The notes under the pieces: generated by a model
Told to the model about the DNA's origin: nothing
Database searches by the model: none
The model's input: the letters and a program-made list of their open reading frames with translations, nothing else
Position numbers and translations under genes: made by a program
Assembly: GCF_902686445.1 (NCBI RefSeq)
Contig: NC_062225.1
Span: 94,538,581-94,602,580 of the forward strand
Source: Sciurus carolinensis
Lineage: Eukaryota; Chordata; Mammalia; Rodentia; Sciuridae
Direction: 5' to 3'
Length of the DNA stretch: 64,000 nucleotides
In this document: positions 34,950 to 46,559 of the stretch, in pieces
How positions within the stretch are numbered: position 1 is the stretch's first letter
Layout: every line of letters begins with the position of its first letter

Positions 34950-36200
34950 CACCACTGAGCATTCAACAGCCATAGTCTGTGTGGTCATGTTCTTTTGTGT
35001 CCACTGTCCAACATCAGCAGACATCTTGTCTGACTGGCCCGTGTCACCAGAACTGCCTCAGGGTAGCTGGCGACTGCCTGAAGCATTTAGGACGGTGCTG
35101 AGACGGCAGCCGTGCTCGAGTCGGGGGACTGGAGCAACCCCTGAACTTCTGAGCCTTGGCGAAGTTGGGTCCTGTCGGTCGACCACAGTTTGAGGGTCAA
35201 ACGAGCTGGTGAACATGAAGAGCAGCAGCCCACCCCACCCCCACGGGGCTGTGGAGCCCAGGCGGGGGCACTCGCTCTTTCCTGTGGACACCTGGACCAC
35301 GTGCTCACCCACCTTTGCCGCAGACTCTGTGCGGGCCCCAAGGGAGGGAGGCTGCCTGCTTGGAAAAGCTGCTCCTCACAAGACCGGGAAGATGGAGAGG
35401 TCTGGTCTGCCAGGCTCAGAGTTACCAACTGTAAATTCCCCTGAAATTGTCTTGCAGAAAACTGGTTGCTACCCTGGAGTGGGGGATAACTGTGGTCATT
35501 CCTAGGAATGATGGGGCTCACCCGCATGAAGGCCTCAGAAGCACTCTGCCGTCTCCCGCCCTCTCCTGCTGCTCACACTCTCCAAGGTTGGCATAGAAAC
35601 TAAATTCTTCCCTGGGGCAGGTCATAGAAACTAGAACCATTTTTCTCCAAATCCAGCCATTAAGTCTCAAAGTGTTATTCTAATCTTTCCTCCTTCTCTG
35701 ACTTTCTGTCTTGGAGCTGGCCATAAAGAAATTATTTTTTATCAGAAATTGTCTGATACGTTATGAGACCTCATGCTAGTGGGTCCAGCCCTGGGTCTGG
35801 GAGGAAGGGAAGCTGCACCAGAGGCCAAACAGAGCCTGAGCAGATGGCCTGACTGGGTTCCCTCATCTCTTGCCCTCAGATGGCAGCCTTCTGTGTGGTC
35901 ACCTGCACAGCTGTCCACTCTCCATTGAACCTAAGCATGAAACTTGAGTTTTCTCTGGGTCTTCATTCCGAGGGCTCCAGTGTAAAACAACGATTAAGTC
36001 AGTTTGTTATGCTTCTCTTGTTAAGTTTTCTTTTGGGAAAGCGGTGTTGAGAAAGGGGACCCCTCTGTCCTCTGCTTCTGGGCAGGATCCAGGCGTCGTG
36101 AGGATGCAGTCAGTACCTGCCCCCTGCAGAGCATGCCTGGGGCAGTCACCATGGTAAACCCCGTCTGGTGCAGAACGTGCAGCCCCGAGCTGCCTCCACA
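34950..36200. other. Sequence downstream of SH3YL1, no gene seen
   Basis: Moderately GC-rich with a few CpGs between 35090 and 35350, and no splice-framed coding sequence or repeat I can name. Confidence 0.5.
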
Positions 36201-36204
36201 ACCG

Positions 36205-36312
36205 TGACCTAACAGCTTACCCTAGCTGCTCTGTGCCTCAGTTTCCCACCTTTGGTGACTGCCTAAAGCACTTAGAACAGTACTAAGCATATGGAGGTCA
36301 ATAAAGTAGCAA
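36205..36312 (+). repeat. MIR SINE fragment, sense
   Basis: Shows the MIR words TGTGCCTCAGTTTCCC, then AAAGCACTTAGAACAGTACT and a GGTCAATAAAGTAGC end. Confidence 0.7.
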
Positions 36313-36319
36313 CTACTGC

Positions 36320-37660
36320 CTTTCTTTGCATCAGAAAGAGCCCTAACTGATACAATGGCTTAGGCAGTTTTTCCCAACAAGCTTGTGTGGGCTCCTGGGA
36401 CAAGTCAGGCTGAACTGGGAAGCTCTCCTTTGCTCCACTGGTTGCTGCCTGCGTGTGTAGTGCTGAGCAGCTCGCTGACCACAGAGAGGTCTGCTTCCCT
36501 TCAGCTCAGAACACCTCCCTGCAACTAGAGTGCACCAAGGCTGCAGTCCTGCTGGGCTCCAAGTTTCGCTTCCTCGACCTGGGGTGACCAGACCTTCCTC
36601 CCTGAAGGAGGGGGCTCCCAGCCCCCTGGCCTAGCACCTGACTGGGAGTCTTGGAGTTCTCACTGGGTCACAGAGGATGGCCCTCCAGGCTGCATGGTGG
36701 GTGTCTGCTCTTCAGAGTTTCCTTCTGTCTGGTCAAATGGATACACCCTGAGGGTGACTTCTATCATTGGCCCACAGGTATTTTTGAAGCACCTGTGTTA
36801 TTCAAGGCAGACTCAGTGAGACTCTCCTGCTGGAAGGGAAGCTCAATAAATTTCTGAAAGACAAAAAACAAGCTATTACAGTGGTTTTAGACACTGACAA
36901 ATACTATGAAGAAAATAAAATTGCGCAGAGCATGGGACTGGAATGTGGCTCTCCTTGCTGGGCCAGAGTGGCCCCTTCCAGATAGAGACAGACCTGGAAA
37001 CAGGAGCAGGAAGAAAAAGAGAAGGGAGCACCAAGAGATGCTGTGGGTACCAGCCGTGCATTGCCAAAGGACACCAGCTAGACACAGAGGTTGAGGCAGG
37101 TGTAGGTCGTGGGCGACTTCTGTGTTTGCATTCCTTGTGGTAAAGGAATAAATCCTGGGGGTAAATCCTACTAGGAGAATCAATAGGCGAAACCATGCCA
37201 CTCCAAAATCTTTCGCTGCAATCTCAAGAAAGTTTGTTTGATTTTGTGTTCTGTTCTTGAAGAACTTGTAAGAACTCTGAAAGGTGTAAAACTCTCTAGG
37301 AATTGCATGGATTACCCACTTTAGTGCCAAAGATATTCATTACTCATTTGTATGTACCAGTAAATTTCAAAATAACCTGCTTCACTTTGGAAACAACTGA
37401 CTTTAGGTTGGACAGTTTGAATTTAAACCCTGTTTCTGCTGAGGGTTAGCTGACAACTGCAGCCAACCAGTACTTTTGAGACTCATTTCATCATCTTAGT
37501 TCAGAGGTGCAGAGCTGCCAGTGTCCTGGCACAGTCCTCGCACAGGACGGCCACAAGGAAAGCTTATTCACTAAGCTTTATATGGAAATGGAAAGATGTT
37601 ATATGTTGCTGAATTTAAAAATCAAAGTACAAAATTGTAAGTCATTGCAATTTCATTTTA
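36320..37660. other. Intergenic, no feature seen
   Basis: No repeat, RNA gene or gene structure that I can support. Confidence 0.5.
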
Positions 37661-37670
37661 TTTAAAAAAT

Positions 37671-37755
37671 GGGTATATAGCTCAGTTGGTAGAGCACTTG
37701 CCTAGCATGCACAAGGCCCTGGGTTCAATCCCCAGCACCACAAAAAATAAATATA
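37671..37755 (+). repeat. ID SINE (tRNA-Ala-derived)
   Basis: Well-preserved ID body with A box TAGCTCAGTTGG (37678-37689) and B box GGTTCAATCCC (37722-37732), ending CCAGCACCA plus an A-rich tail. The usual GGGGCTGGGGA start is mostly lost. It is close to consensus, so among the youngest SINEs here. Not a functional tRNA gene: it lacks a proper acceptor stem pairing and ends in an A-tail. Confidence 0.9.
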
Positions 37756-37759
37756 TAAG

Positions 37760-38990
37760 ACGGGAGGGAAAAAAAGGAAAACAGACTCAAACTGATAGCC
37801 AGTTAAAACTGAAGTCTCCACAGTGTGATTGGTGTGCACGTTTATGAATGAGAACAGTTATTTAAAGATAGATAGAAATTGAGCCACCCATGAACCAGGT
37901 TTCCCACACTGTGACCCTGTGAGGGAGGAGGCAAGTCTGTGGTCCTGGGAGAGCTGTGGGGACCTCTCAGGCTGCCAGGGTGGAGGAGGGCAGTGGGCAG
38001 GCCGCTAGGATCATCTGCCTCACAAAGGCCCAAGGACACACACACTCCCTCCAGCAGGTCTGCAGCCTTCCAGGTCCCTGGACAGCCTCGAAGGCCAGAG
38101 ACTAGCAATGCCTTGTCCTCTCTTCAGAGGCTTCCTGGCCTCACATGAAAGGGGAAGCTGGAGGAAGCAGAGGCCACAGCCAGAACTCCAGATCGCCTCA
38201 GTGCTCAAGAGTCACCCGGGCAACATGGACGACCAGGAGTCCCACGGTGGGCATTTCTCTAAGCCCAGTGCAGCCGTGGGCTGAGCCAGCCCTGCCTCAG
38301 GTCCTGTCTAAACAGAGCTTCTTTCCAGCAGAGGATGCAGACACCCACTGGTGGTCCCTGCATATACAGAGTCAGATGGAATGGAGGTGGCTCGGATGAA
38401 GCCACTCTGCAGGCCCAGGACTCTGGGGGTGGGGCTTTCAGATTCTAGGGAAACGGTCCAGCTTTCTGACCCCACAGCCCAGCAATCTGCAAAATGCCCT
38501 AGGGTTTGCACTTTGGAAGAGACCATGAAAATTTATCTATTCTGCTAAGAAGGAGATCCAGGAAAGAAATGCCTGTTAGAAAATAAGAACAAGATAAAAA
38601 GCAAATTGAAGACAAAGAATTACCTTTCATCACTGGGCTCCAATATCAAATGCCACATCTCCTGCCAGAAGATAGCGTATAGGGAAAAACACCACCTTCT
38701 GGTTTGGCCCCTGCAGCTGGCACCACACCCAGGGTGTGAAGGCACAGCTCTTATCCCGCCTGCCTCACCCTCTTCACCTTGCGCTGCTGGGTCTTGCTCA
38801 CTTTCACATGCCTCGCACAACATCCTTCTCCTAAACTGGTGAAAACCCATGTTTAAGCAATTTTGCTACTGCAAATAGCAGCAAGTAGCTGCAGACACAC
38901 AAACACTGCACTGAACTTATCAGATTTCTTCTTCTTGAATAACAGGAATTAGGGAGACAGGAAATTCAGAGACAAGGAAACCAGTCACTG
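37760..38990. other. Intergenic, no feature seen
   Basis: No supported feature. The several open frames of 60-90 codons have no recognisable protein match. Confidence 0.5.
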
Positions 38991-38998
38991 GTGGCCTA

Positions 38999-39036
38999 GT
39001 ACATTTTATAGTCCTGGTACATTTTATAGTCCTATA
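38999..39036. repeat. 19-bp tandem duplication
   Basis: The unit GTACATTTTATAGTCCTG is followed at once by a second GTACATTTTATAGTCCT just left of the CCAT satellite. Confidence 0.8.
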
Positions 39037-39065
39037 CCACTGACCTACAGCTGGCATGTGGCATT

Positions 39066-39720
39066 GTCCTCACCCATCCACCCACCCACCCACCATCAGT
39101 CTACCCATTCAGCCACCCGCCATCCATCTCTGCACCCATCCATCTACCCTTCCCACCATCCATCCACCAACTATCCACCCAACCTCTATCCACCTACCCA
39201 CCACCCACCAACCATCCACCATCCACTCACCCATCCATCCATCCACCTACCCATTCAACTACTCACCACCCACCTACCCACCATCCATCCACCTACTCTC
39301 CATTCACCCACCTACCCACCCACCCATCATCTACCCACCCACCATCCATCCACCCACCCACCATCAGTCTACCCATTCAGCCACCCGCCATCCATCTCTG
39401 CACCCATCCATCTACCCTTCCCACCATCCATCCACCAACTATCCACCCAACCTCTATCCACCTACTCACCACCCACCAACCATCCACCATCCACTCACCC
39501 ATCCATCCATCCACCTACCCACCATCCATCCACCCACCTACCCACCCACCCATCATCTACCCACCCACCATCCATCCATCCACCCACCATCCACCCACCT
39601 ACCCACCATCCATCCCCACACCATCCACACACCTACCCACACATCATACATCCACCCACCAACCACCCACTGTCCACCTCTGTCCACCAACCTCCGTCAT
39701 CCATCTACCCCCCCCCATCC
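39066..39720. repeat. (CCAT/CCAC)n satellite with internal duplication
   Basis: About 655 bases of CCAT, CCAC and CTAC tetramer variants. The block at 39094-39252 recurs at 39362-39519 with one visible difference, an offset of 268 bases, so the tract has grown by a segmental duplication on top of slippage. Two frames stay open for 226 and 252 codons as His/Pro/Thr repeats. They are a by-product of the tetramer lacking stop codons, not a gene. Confidence 0.95.
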
Positions 39721-39724
39721 CCAT

Positions 39725-41290
39725 CATTTAGATATTGAGCATGTACTGTGTGTAAAGCACTGTTTTCAGTACAGGGAATGTAAAGGTGAACAAAGGAGAC
39801 AAATTCATCCATAAAACTCAAGTCTTCTGGGGAAAGACACAGCATAGGCAGCTATAAAACCATGACTGCAGCATATCAGATTCTGACAGACTCCATGGAG
39901 AAATGTAGATCAGGGGAAGACAAAGTGTGCTCCAGCAGGGCCTGCAGCTCTGAACAGATCAGTCCCCTACCACCCATCCATCCACCCACCATGCACCTCA
40001 GTGACACCCCTCCTGGCTTGGAGTCAACTCACATCCAGAATCAGCCAGAGGCCCATGTGGAGAGCAGGTTAGGGAGGCAGCAGGGACAGGCGGGAGGCCA
40101 CGGAGAAGCTTGAATTTTGCTTCAGGGAGGTAGCCATGGGGGATTTGAGCAGAGTTGTACCATCATCTAATTTATCTTTTAGGAGGATTTTTCCGGGTTG
40201 CAACTTTGAAAATGGACTGTGAGAAGAGAAGGATGGAGATGGTGAGAATCATTTGGGGTCTGAGCCTATTGTGAGTGTAGATGCAATACTGTGCTCATGG
40301 GCAGGAGAGGTGGGGGCGGGACAACACAGCTGTGGTCTGAAAGATATTTGCCATTGACTGAGGGGGAGAGTGAGGGAGGCCAGGCTCCAGAACCTGGGCT
40401 AATATGGTACAGGCATTTTGATACAGGAGCTGGAGTTTGGAGGCTTAAGATTCAAATTTGGAACTGAGAGTATTCATGTGCTGTTTGAAACCACAAGACT
40501 GGATTAGGCATGAATAGCCAGGTGAGGAGAGAAAGAGAGGGCCTGGAGTTCCCTGGGTTCCTTCTGACCTCTGACCTTCAGCCACAGCTCAGGGGACCCT
40601 CCCCTCTCCCACACTTCACTGTTCTCTCTTTGGCTTACTGAGTTGTGTTTTGGAGAGTTTTTCGAGATCTCTTCCTGCTTTCTGGTTTACTCCTGAGTGC
40701 ATAACAGGCATATAGCACTTTCGTCAGAGTTTAAATTCCAGCTGCAGTACTCCTTTCTTCATTTGTACATGTGCTGCTTGTCTCGTTTCAGTTGTTCTTC
40801 TTTCTGGTCTCTGTTCTTGCTTGTGCTCTTGGGTTTTCCTTCACCTTTGTAGTGTTTCAAACACCTCAGTCCAGACTGAGTCTCTGTTCTTCCCTTGTGG
40901 TATCCTGTTCATGGTGCAGGTTTCTTTGTACCTGATTTTTTATTGAAAATGGATCAATTTTCTAGGTCCTATATTTGTGTCTTGGATTAAAGTTTCAGAA
41001 ATCCAGGGAATGTTGGTTCCTGCCCACCTCCTGGGGCTCAGCAGCCCAGAAATGCTTCGCCTTGGAACACCTCACAGGTGTCTGGGGCCTAAGCTGAGTG
41101 TGTGATTCAGGGCACAGCATCAGGACAGCTCCCTTTATTTCCCATTGCATGGACTTGGTTTCTCACTTATCCCACACTGAGCTGCCACACTAGCTGGGGC
41201 TCTTATACTGGTTTGTCCACCGTGGCAGCCATGGCCTTCTCTCTTGCATTTCAAGTCCAGTGCACCTTCCAGGGAGAGTACATCTGCATC
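39725..41290. other. Intergenic, possible old L1 debris
   Basis: The part near 40640-41000 (with GTTTTTCGAGATCTC and TATTGAAAATGGATCAATTT) looks like worn antisense old-L1 3' sequence, but I cannot be sure. A short second cluster of CCAT/CCAC units sits at 39970-39990. Confidence 0.35.
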
Positions 41291-41710
41291 TGTTCTAGTC
41301 AGCTTGTGTGTTACCGTCACCAAAATACCCAAAAAGAACCACTTAGAGGAGGAAATATTTACTTTGTCTTCATGATTTCAGAGATTTCAGTCCATAAATA
41401 GACAACTCCATTGCTCTGTGCCCAAGGTGAAACAGGACATCATGGTGGAAGGTCTCAGGGAGGACAGCTGCACAGGAGAGAGTGGGGTCAGGAAGCAGAG
41501 GGGAGGGGGAACAGGATCACAGGGAAAATGCAGCTTTTCAGGGCAGGCCCCCAGTGACCTACATGCTCCTGTCTTGCACACAATTACGACCCAGTCAGTG
41601 CATTCACTCGGAGATGGACTGGTCAGGCTACAGGTCCACAAACCAACCACTTCATCTCCGAGCTTCCTGCATTAATATGGGAGCATGGGGGATACCTCAT
41701 CTCCAACCAC
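41291..41710. repeat. Unassigned TGTT-type repeat, copy D
   Basis: Starts TGTTCTAGTCAGCTTGTGTG and has GAGGAGGAAATATTTAC, CATCATGGTGGAAGG, GGAAGCAGAGGGGAGG and an end like GGGGGATACCTCATCTCCAA. It is more diverged in the middle than copies A and B. Confidence 0.65.
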
Positions 41711-41815
41711 AGCGTCTCTGCATTGAGGGGATTGGGGGACACCTCACCTCCAATCATAGTATGCCTGCATTTACAGAGGACCTTTTGGGCCACTTCACGT
41801 TCAACTGTAGCAGCA
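41665..41815. repeat. Three worn tandem units of ~49 bp
   Basis: Units begin CCTGCATTAATATGGGAGC, CTCTGCATTGAGGGGATTGG and CCTGCATTTACAGAGGACC, and each runs to a TCA(T/C)CTCCAA or TCACGTTCAA end. They grew from the last part of repeat copy D. Confidence 0.6.
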
Positions 41816-41819
41816 TTCA

Positions 41820-42810
41820 ATGGGCTTAGGCACCATCCTTCCTGTTCATTTTTTGTTTGTTTTACCTTTGCATCCCTCATTTGTGTGCTAGGTCAGCCTT
41901 ACTTTCAAAATACTAACCCTACTCTCTGTCTCCCCTATGGGGAAAGACTACACACTCTGGCGTCAGGGGCTCCAGTTCATGCTGCTCAACCCCATGGAAG
42001 AAGTCTCAGCGCACAAGACAAGTGTGCCTAGGGGCACACTTGAGGACAGAACCAGCCACCCACTGCCCTCTGAGCTTTGCACATCTCCGCTAATTACTCT
42101 AGAAGGATCATGTTGCCCCTTTCCCACAGAATTTGCACTGATGGAGGTTGCATTCCACCCTCTCCAGACCTTGTTGTTCTGCTCTGCACCAACCTCCATA
42201 AAAGCAGCCTTGCTCTGAATTTGTTTTCATAATTACGTGCACGTTATCTAAAAGAAATAAAGAACGTGGGAAAGGATACAACTTAAAATAGACTTTAAAC
42301 TGTGGGAATGCAGGGGACCAAGCTGGGGAAAAAGTGAGCTTGGAATCCCTGCCTCACTGTGCCAGCCTGGCAGGACCCACACTCAATGAAGAGTTGGTGT
42401 CCATGGGTTGAATCTCAGGACTCAGAAGGAAGGTGGATGAGCTCATTCTAAGACATCTAATTCCAGAGCAGTGAAACATGGAGAAAAAACAATGATTGCT
42501 GTCATGAGGGCAGGATGTGGACATCTCGTGGAACCTGGGGCTCACTGTTCCCTCCACCTGCCCCAGCTGTGCTTCTGGCCCACTGTCCACCTGCCCACTG
42601 CTCACCCACTCCTCACCTGGCTCTTTCTCTCCTGGGGCAGTCCCCACAACACAAGTGCCCTTTCCAGCCTGACCTTGAGAGGTTTGAAGACCTTTTGCAT
42701 TAACACTCCTCCTCACAGCTAGTCAAACACTGCTTCCTCTGGCCAGGTGCCCATCTGCAGCCTAAGGCAGACCCTTGGCACAGGACGTGAGACCTGTGCA
42801 CATGCCAGAA
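41820..42810. other. Intergenic, no feature seen
   Basis: No supported gene, RNA or repeat. Confidence 0.45.
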
Positions 42811-42811
42811 G

Positions 42812-42881
42812 TAGAGCTGGTGCAGCTTAGTGGAGGGAACTCACCTCACTTCCCAGAGGCCCAGGGTTCAGTGCCCAGCAC
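42812..42881 (+). repeat. Degenerate ID SINE, sense
   Basis: Worn ID: GAGCTGGTGCAGCTTAGTGG replaces the A-box region, and CCCAGGGTTCAGTGCCCAGC the B-box region. The following purine run may have grown from its tail. Confidence 0.6.
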
Positions 42882-42993
42882 AGGAAGGAGGGAAGGAAGA
42901 GGAACAGATGGGGGAGGAGAGGTGGGAGGAAGGAGGGAGGGAAGAGGTAGAGGGGAAGAGAGAGGAAGGAGAGAAGGAGGGAGGAGAGGTGGG
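42882..42993 (+). repeat. Polypurine (GGAA/GGAG)n tract
   Basis: About 110 bases almost without pyrimidines on the + strand, made of GGAAGG, GGAGG and GAGAGG units. Open frames on both strands across it are low-complexity artefacts. Confidence 0.9.
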
Positions 42994-45375
42994 ATTTTTA
43001 AAGGGTTCTTGGTGGGAGAATGAAAATCTGCTGGGGAGAAAACACCCTGGAGATCTGCACCTTCCCAAGGGAGAGGAAGGGAGGCTGGGGAGCTTCCCCT
43101 GGTGTAGAGTTTGTCTGAACCAGGGGATATGGCAATGCTCCTTTGGTTATGGGGTATCCCTGACACCTGTGGGAAGCCTCAGGGAAACTCAGAAACAGAG
43201 AAGGTCTGCGAGCCCCAAGCAACTGGGGCAGGTGTGTGCACAGGATCTGCAGTACCCAAAGAGAGGAGGTGACTGGATCCTGGGGCCAACTCTGGACCTG
43301 CTGAGCAGAAAGGCTGGGGGACACACTGATATTTAATGCAATGGATCCAGGAGAGCAATTGCAGGGAGAGGATCAGTCAGACCCACTAAGGCCATAAGTG
43401 GTATAAAGGTGGAGGGAGTTCACCCAGATCTGTGTAGACACCAGGCGGCCTTGACAGAGTTGTTCTACAGGAAAGTATAAGCAAGGACCCTGGGGCAATC
43501 AGCCCCTCCAAGGGGGTTCTGGTGTGGAGAGGAGTACTGCGGGAAGGAACCCAGAGCTGGACGGCTTCAGCTCCCAACTGGGGCCACGACTGCATTCAAA
43601 TGCAACAAGTCGTTGGAGTTGACTCCCGTCTGCATCTCCTGTTCCCAGAGAAGACTGGACCTCTCTGAGACTAGGAGATTCACTAGAGAAGGGAGAGCAT
43701 ACACTGGTCCTCATGGGGACCAAGAGGCAGACTAGGGAGCTCATGCCCTTCTGGACCACGGTGAGAACTGTGGCATGAATCCCAAGTTTAGACCTGTTGT
43801 TCGTGCTATTTGGGGCAGATCCAGAGGGACTCAGGCCTGATGGGCAACACCCATAGGTCAGCTGCAGGGAGTGATGCCAGACTCCAGCCCATGGAAGATT
43901 CTAGGTGACTAACCATGGCTTTGACAAATGTGTCACTGTTTACTTTTAGGGTTGTCAGATCGATCCAGTGCAAAGCCAATTTTCTGGTTATATCTTGTAA
44001 CAGGTCTTGCTCACAAGGGAAGCAGAGGCTGAGCTGAAGAGTGAAGTGTGAGACAAGACCACAGGACCTTCCTTCAATAAGGTGTGAGACAAGCACACCT
44101 GCACTTGCATCCCCTGGGCAACTGGGGGAAGGGGAGGAATCATCCATGCCCAGACACGTGGAGAGATAGAGGAAAACCAGCACACATCCCATCAGCTCCT
44201 ATGGTTCAGGCCTGCCAAATACACAATCCCAAAAACTCCACAATTATCTCTGATGTTACTTCTTTTTGTTGACATGTGGGAGTTTACCTGAAGAAATTTC
44301 AGAGAAATTTCATTTAGGAAATGAAATTGCAATAGTGTTCAGTGCAACATGAATTACAGTGACAAGTCCAAGCAGCCACTGCAGCTGGGAATTCAGATCC
44401 TGCAGGTGCTCTTCAGAACGCTGTGCAGTAACCACAGTAAACTGCTACTTGGGCACAACATACTGCAATGCTTATAATAAAAAGTGAAATAATTACCATA
44501 CCAGTGTATTTATTTCTAAGTAATGATTAAAATAATGTAAATGTTATTCATACATACAAAGAGTATGTGGAGCAATATAAATAAATGTTTTGTTAGGCCA
44601 GAGAGAATGACAGCAAAAAATATAAAAATAACGATCCTGAGGTCCTATACCTCCTTAGGTAATTGTCTTCACACCGGTAGAGGTCTGTGGATATAGCCTG
44701 CAGATCTCTGAGTCATGTGCAATACATAGTGGGGTCTGCAGGTACAGGCATCTGTGAGGCAGGTCAGCCATGGGTGCACACTCAGAGTGTCCCCCCCAGC
44801 CCCACAGGCTTCTTCCTCCTCACAGATGAGCAGCATGCTGTGCCCTCTCTGACAAGCACCCGTTCTCCAGGATCTTACCTGGCCTACACAGCTACAGCCC
44901 TGCAGCCCCCTTGCAGTCCTTGAAGGCACACTGCTGTTCAGCACAGCTGGTGAGCAGCGTCTTGAGCTTGGTGATGCTGCTGTAAACCGACCTTCACCTT
45001 GGGCTCAAGGTCCTTTGGTTTTGGGGACACGCACAGACCACAGAAGGCAGAGATCACAGAAACTGAAAGGTTAAAGGGCCATGACTGAGAGGCTGCCCTC
45101 AGCTGCTCTGAGCACTGGTGAAGTGGGAGTGGTTGCAGGAGTTCCGAGAGGCCTCAGACTCAGTGCACGCATCCCAGGCCAGCTCTCCACAGACCTCTGC
45201 TGGCACGTGTGCTGATGGAGAGTGCCAGGGTGCCAGGGGCTTCTGCAGGGCACTGACAGTGTGGGGGCTGAACACACTGGTACCTGCCATGCTGGGAGGC
45301 ACAGAAGATGCAGAGTCATCTGTTGCCTAGCTTATGAGGCAGCCAGTGGCCTCTCCTCCTGAGTGCCCAGGAGTG
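42994..45375. other. Intergenic, no gene supported
   Basis: Unique-looking sequence with several short open frames and no family I can recognise. The segment 44640-45330 has reverse-strand frames with some protein-like texture, but no reading frame holds together. Confidence 0.4.
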
Positions 45376-45379
45376 AGCA

Positions 45380-45484
45380 GGAAATACTAGGTACAGGAGC
45401 AAAGTCCTAAGGTACAGGAGCAAAGTCCAGCCCTCTGGATGAGCAGATACCAACAGTGACTGCCCCTGGAAAGACGCATCTCCA
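45380..45484 (+). repeat. Local duplicate, copy 1
   Basis: Similar to 46279-46366 over the run CAGGAGCAAAGTCCAG ... CTCTGGATGAGCAGA ... CCAACA. Within it the words GGTACAGGAGCAAAGTCC are tandemly doubled at 45390-45429. Confidence 0.75.
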
Positions 45485-46094
45485 GGTCGCTCCCTAGTGT
45501 GAGCAAGAGGCCTTTAGTCACTCAGAGGTGTTCAAACTGCTAAAGGCCCCTGGTGTGTGAAGAAGAGCCCCGGGGGATTTGGGCACCCACCTCAGCAGCC
45601 AGAGCTCATCAAGCCTCTACCTGGAAGATGCCTGGGTTCTTCCCAGAAATCAGGGAAAGCAAGGGCTGGCGAACGTCTTCTTTCCCAGTTAGTGTCCCCT
45701 TTTCCTTCCATCATGGTGGCAGTGACACCTGAGCTCTCCCCATCTTAGTCTCGGACGTTTGTGAAGCCTTGAGTGTGCTGGCTGTTCAGCACAGACCTGC
45801 ACCCTCAAGCCTGCCCACCTTGCTCCTGGAGAACAGCTGCTGTTGTGATGCAGGTTTGCAGGGTGTCCAGGAGGGGGAAGGGGACTGGGGGGAGGCCGAT
45901 AAAAACAGGTGCAGACAGAGCAAAAGAGCCGACATGGGTTTAGGTCAGGCATCAGAGGACCCTGGGTTACACTGTGGTTTGTTCAAATTGATATCACAAA
46001 GCTTCTCTCAGTCGTGGTACTTGTGTCCTAAGGCTAGGTATGTGCGTGTACTGTGTACACTTCTACTTGATTTTAATCTGATTCTTTATTGTAA

Positions 46095-46555
46095 TTAAAC
46101 CATGTCACCAGTGCTAAGGATGTTTTCATTGTTGCACACAGAGTTCTAGAACTTGATGCCCATCAGCACTAATTCCCCACTCCCTGCTCCCAACCCATAG
46201 CAGTCACTGGCTTCTGCTTCAATTTCTGCAATTTTTACTTCTTTAGACACTTCATATGAGTGAACTCCAGAGTGAGTAGAAAACTCTAGGCCTTCCTACA
46301 GCATAGGAGCAAAGTCCAGCCTCTGGATGAGCAGACGCCAACATGAACTGCCCTCGTAAAGAGGCTTTTTCCTTTCGAGGCTGCTTATTTCATTCCACTT
46401 GATGCCCCTGAAGCTCACCAACTGTGTGGTGGCAGGTGGCAGGACTCCCTTTTTTTCAAGACTGGGTAATACTCCCATGAACAGCAGTTTCTTTTCCTGT
46501 TCATCTTTCCGCGGACACTGATTGCTTCCACTTGGCTGTGGCAAAAATAGACATG
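46095..46555 (-). mobile_element. Old L1 3' relic, antisense
   Basis: Worn antisense L1 3' sequence: CTTCTTTAGACACTTCATAT near 46240, then GACTGGGTAATACTCCCATG near 46460 and TGATTGCTTCCACTTGGCTG near 46520. It is interrupted at 46279-46366 by the local duplicate. Confidence 0.5.
46279..46366 (+). repeat. Local duplicate, copy 2
   Basis: Matches 45380-45484, with CATAGGAGCAAAGTCCAGCC and TCTGGATGAGCAGACGCCAA. It lies inside an old antisense L1 relic. Confidence 0.75.
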
Positions 46556-46559
46556 CAGA

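Noticed and set aside
37671..37745. Possible tRNA-Ala gene
   Set aside because: A and B boxes are present, but it has an A-rich tail, lacks a proper acceptor stem and fits the ID SINE instead.
39056..39814. Open frames of 226 and 252 codons, rich in His, Pro and Thr
   Set aside because: They lie entirely in a CCAT/CCAC tetramer satellite whose units contain no stop codons. Two frames give the same repeat peptides because the duplication offset (268) is not a multiple of three.
42830..43336. 168-codon frame rich in Glu, Gly and Arg
   Set aside because: Its distinctive part is the polypurine tract. The remainder has no domain and no expression signal.
44640..45330. Possible antisense processed pseudogene
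   Set aside because: Some reverse-strand pieces look protein-like, but stops and frame changes are frequent, no poly-A trace is visible and I cannot name a parent gene.
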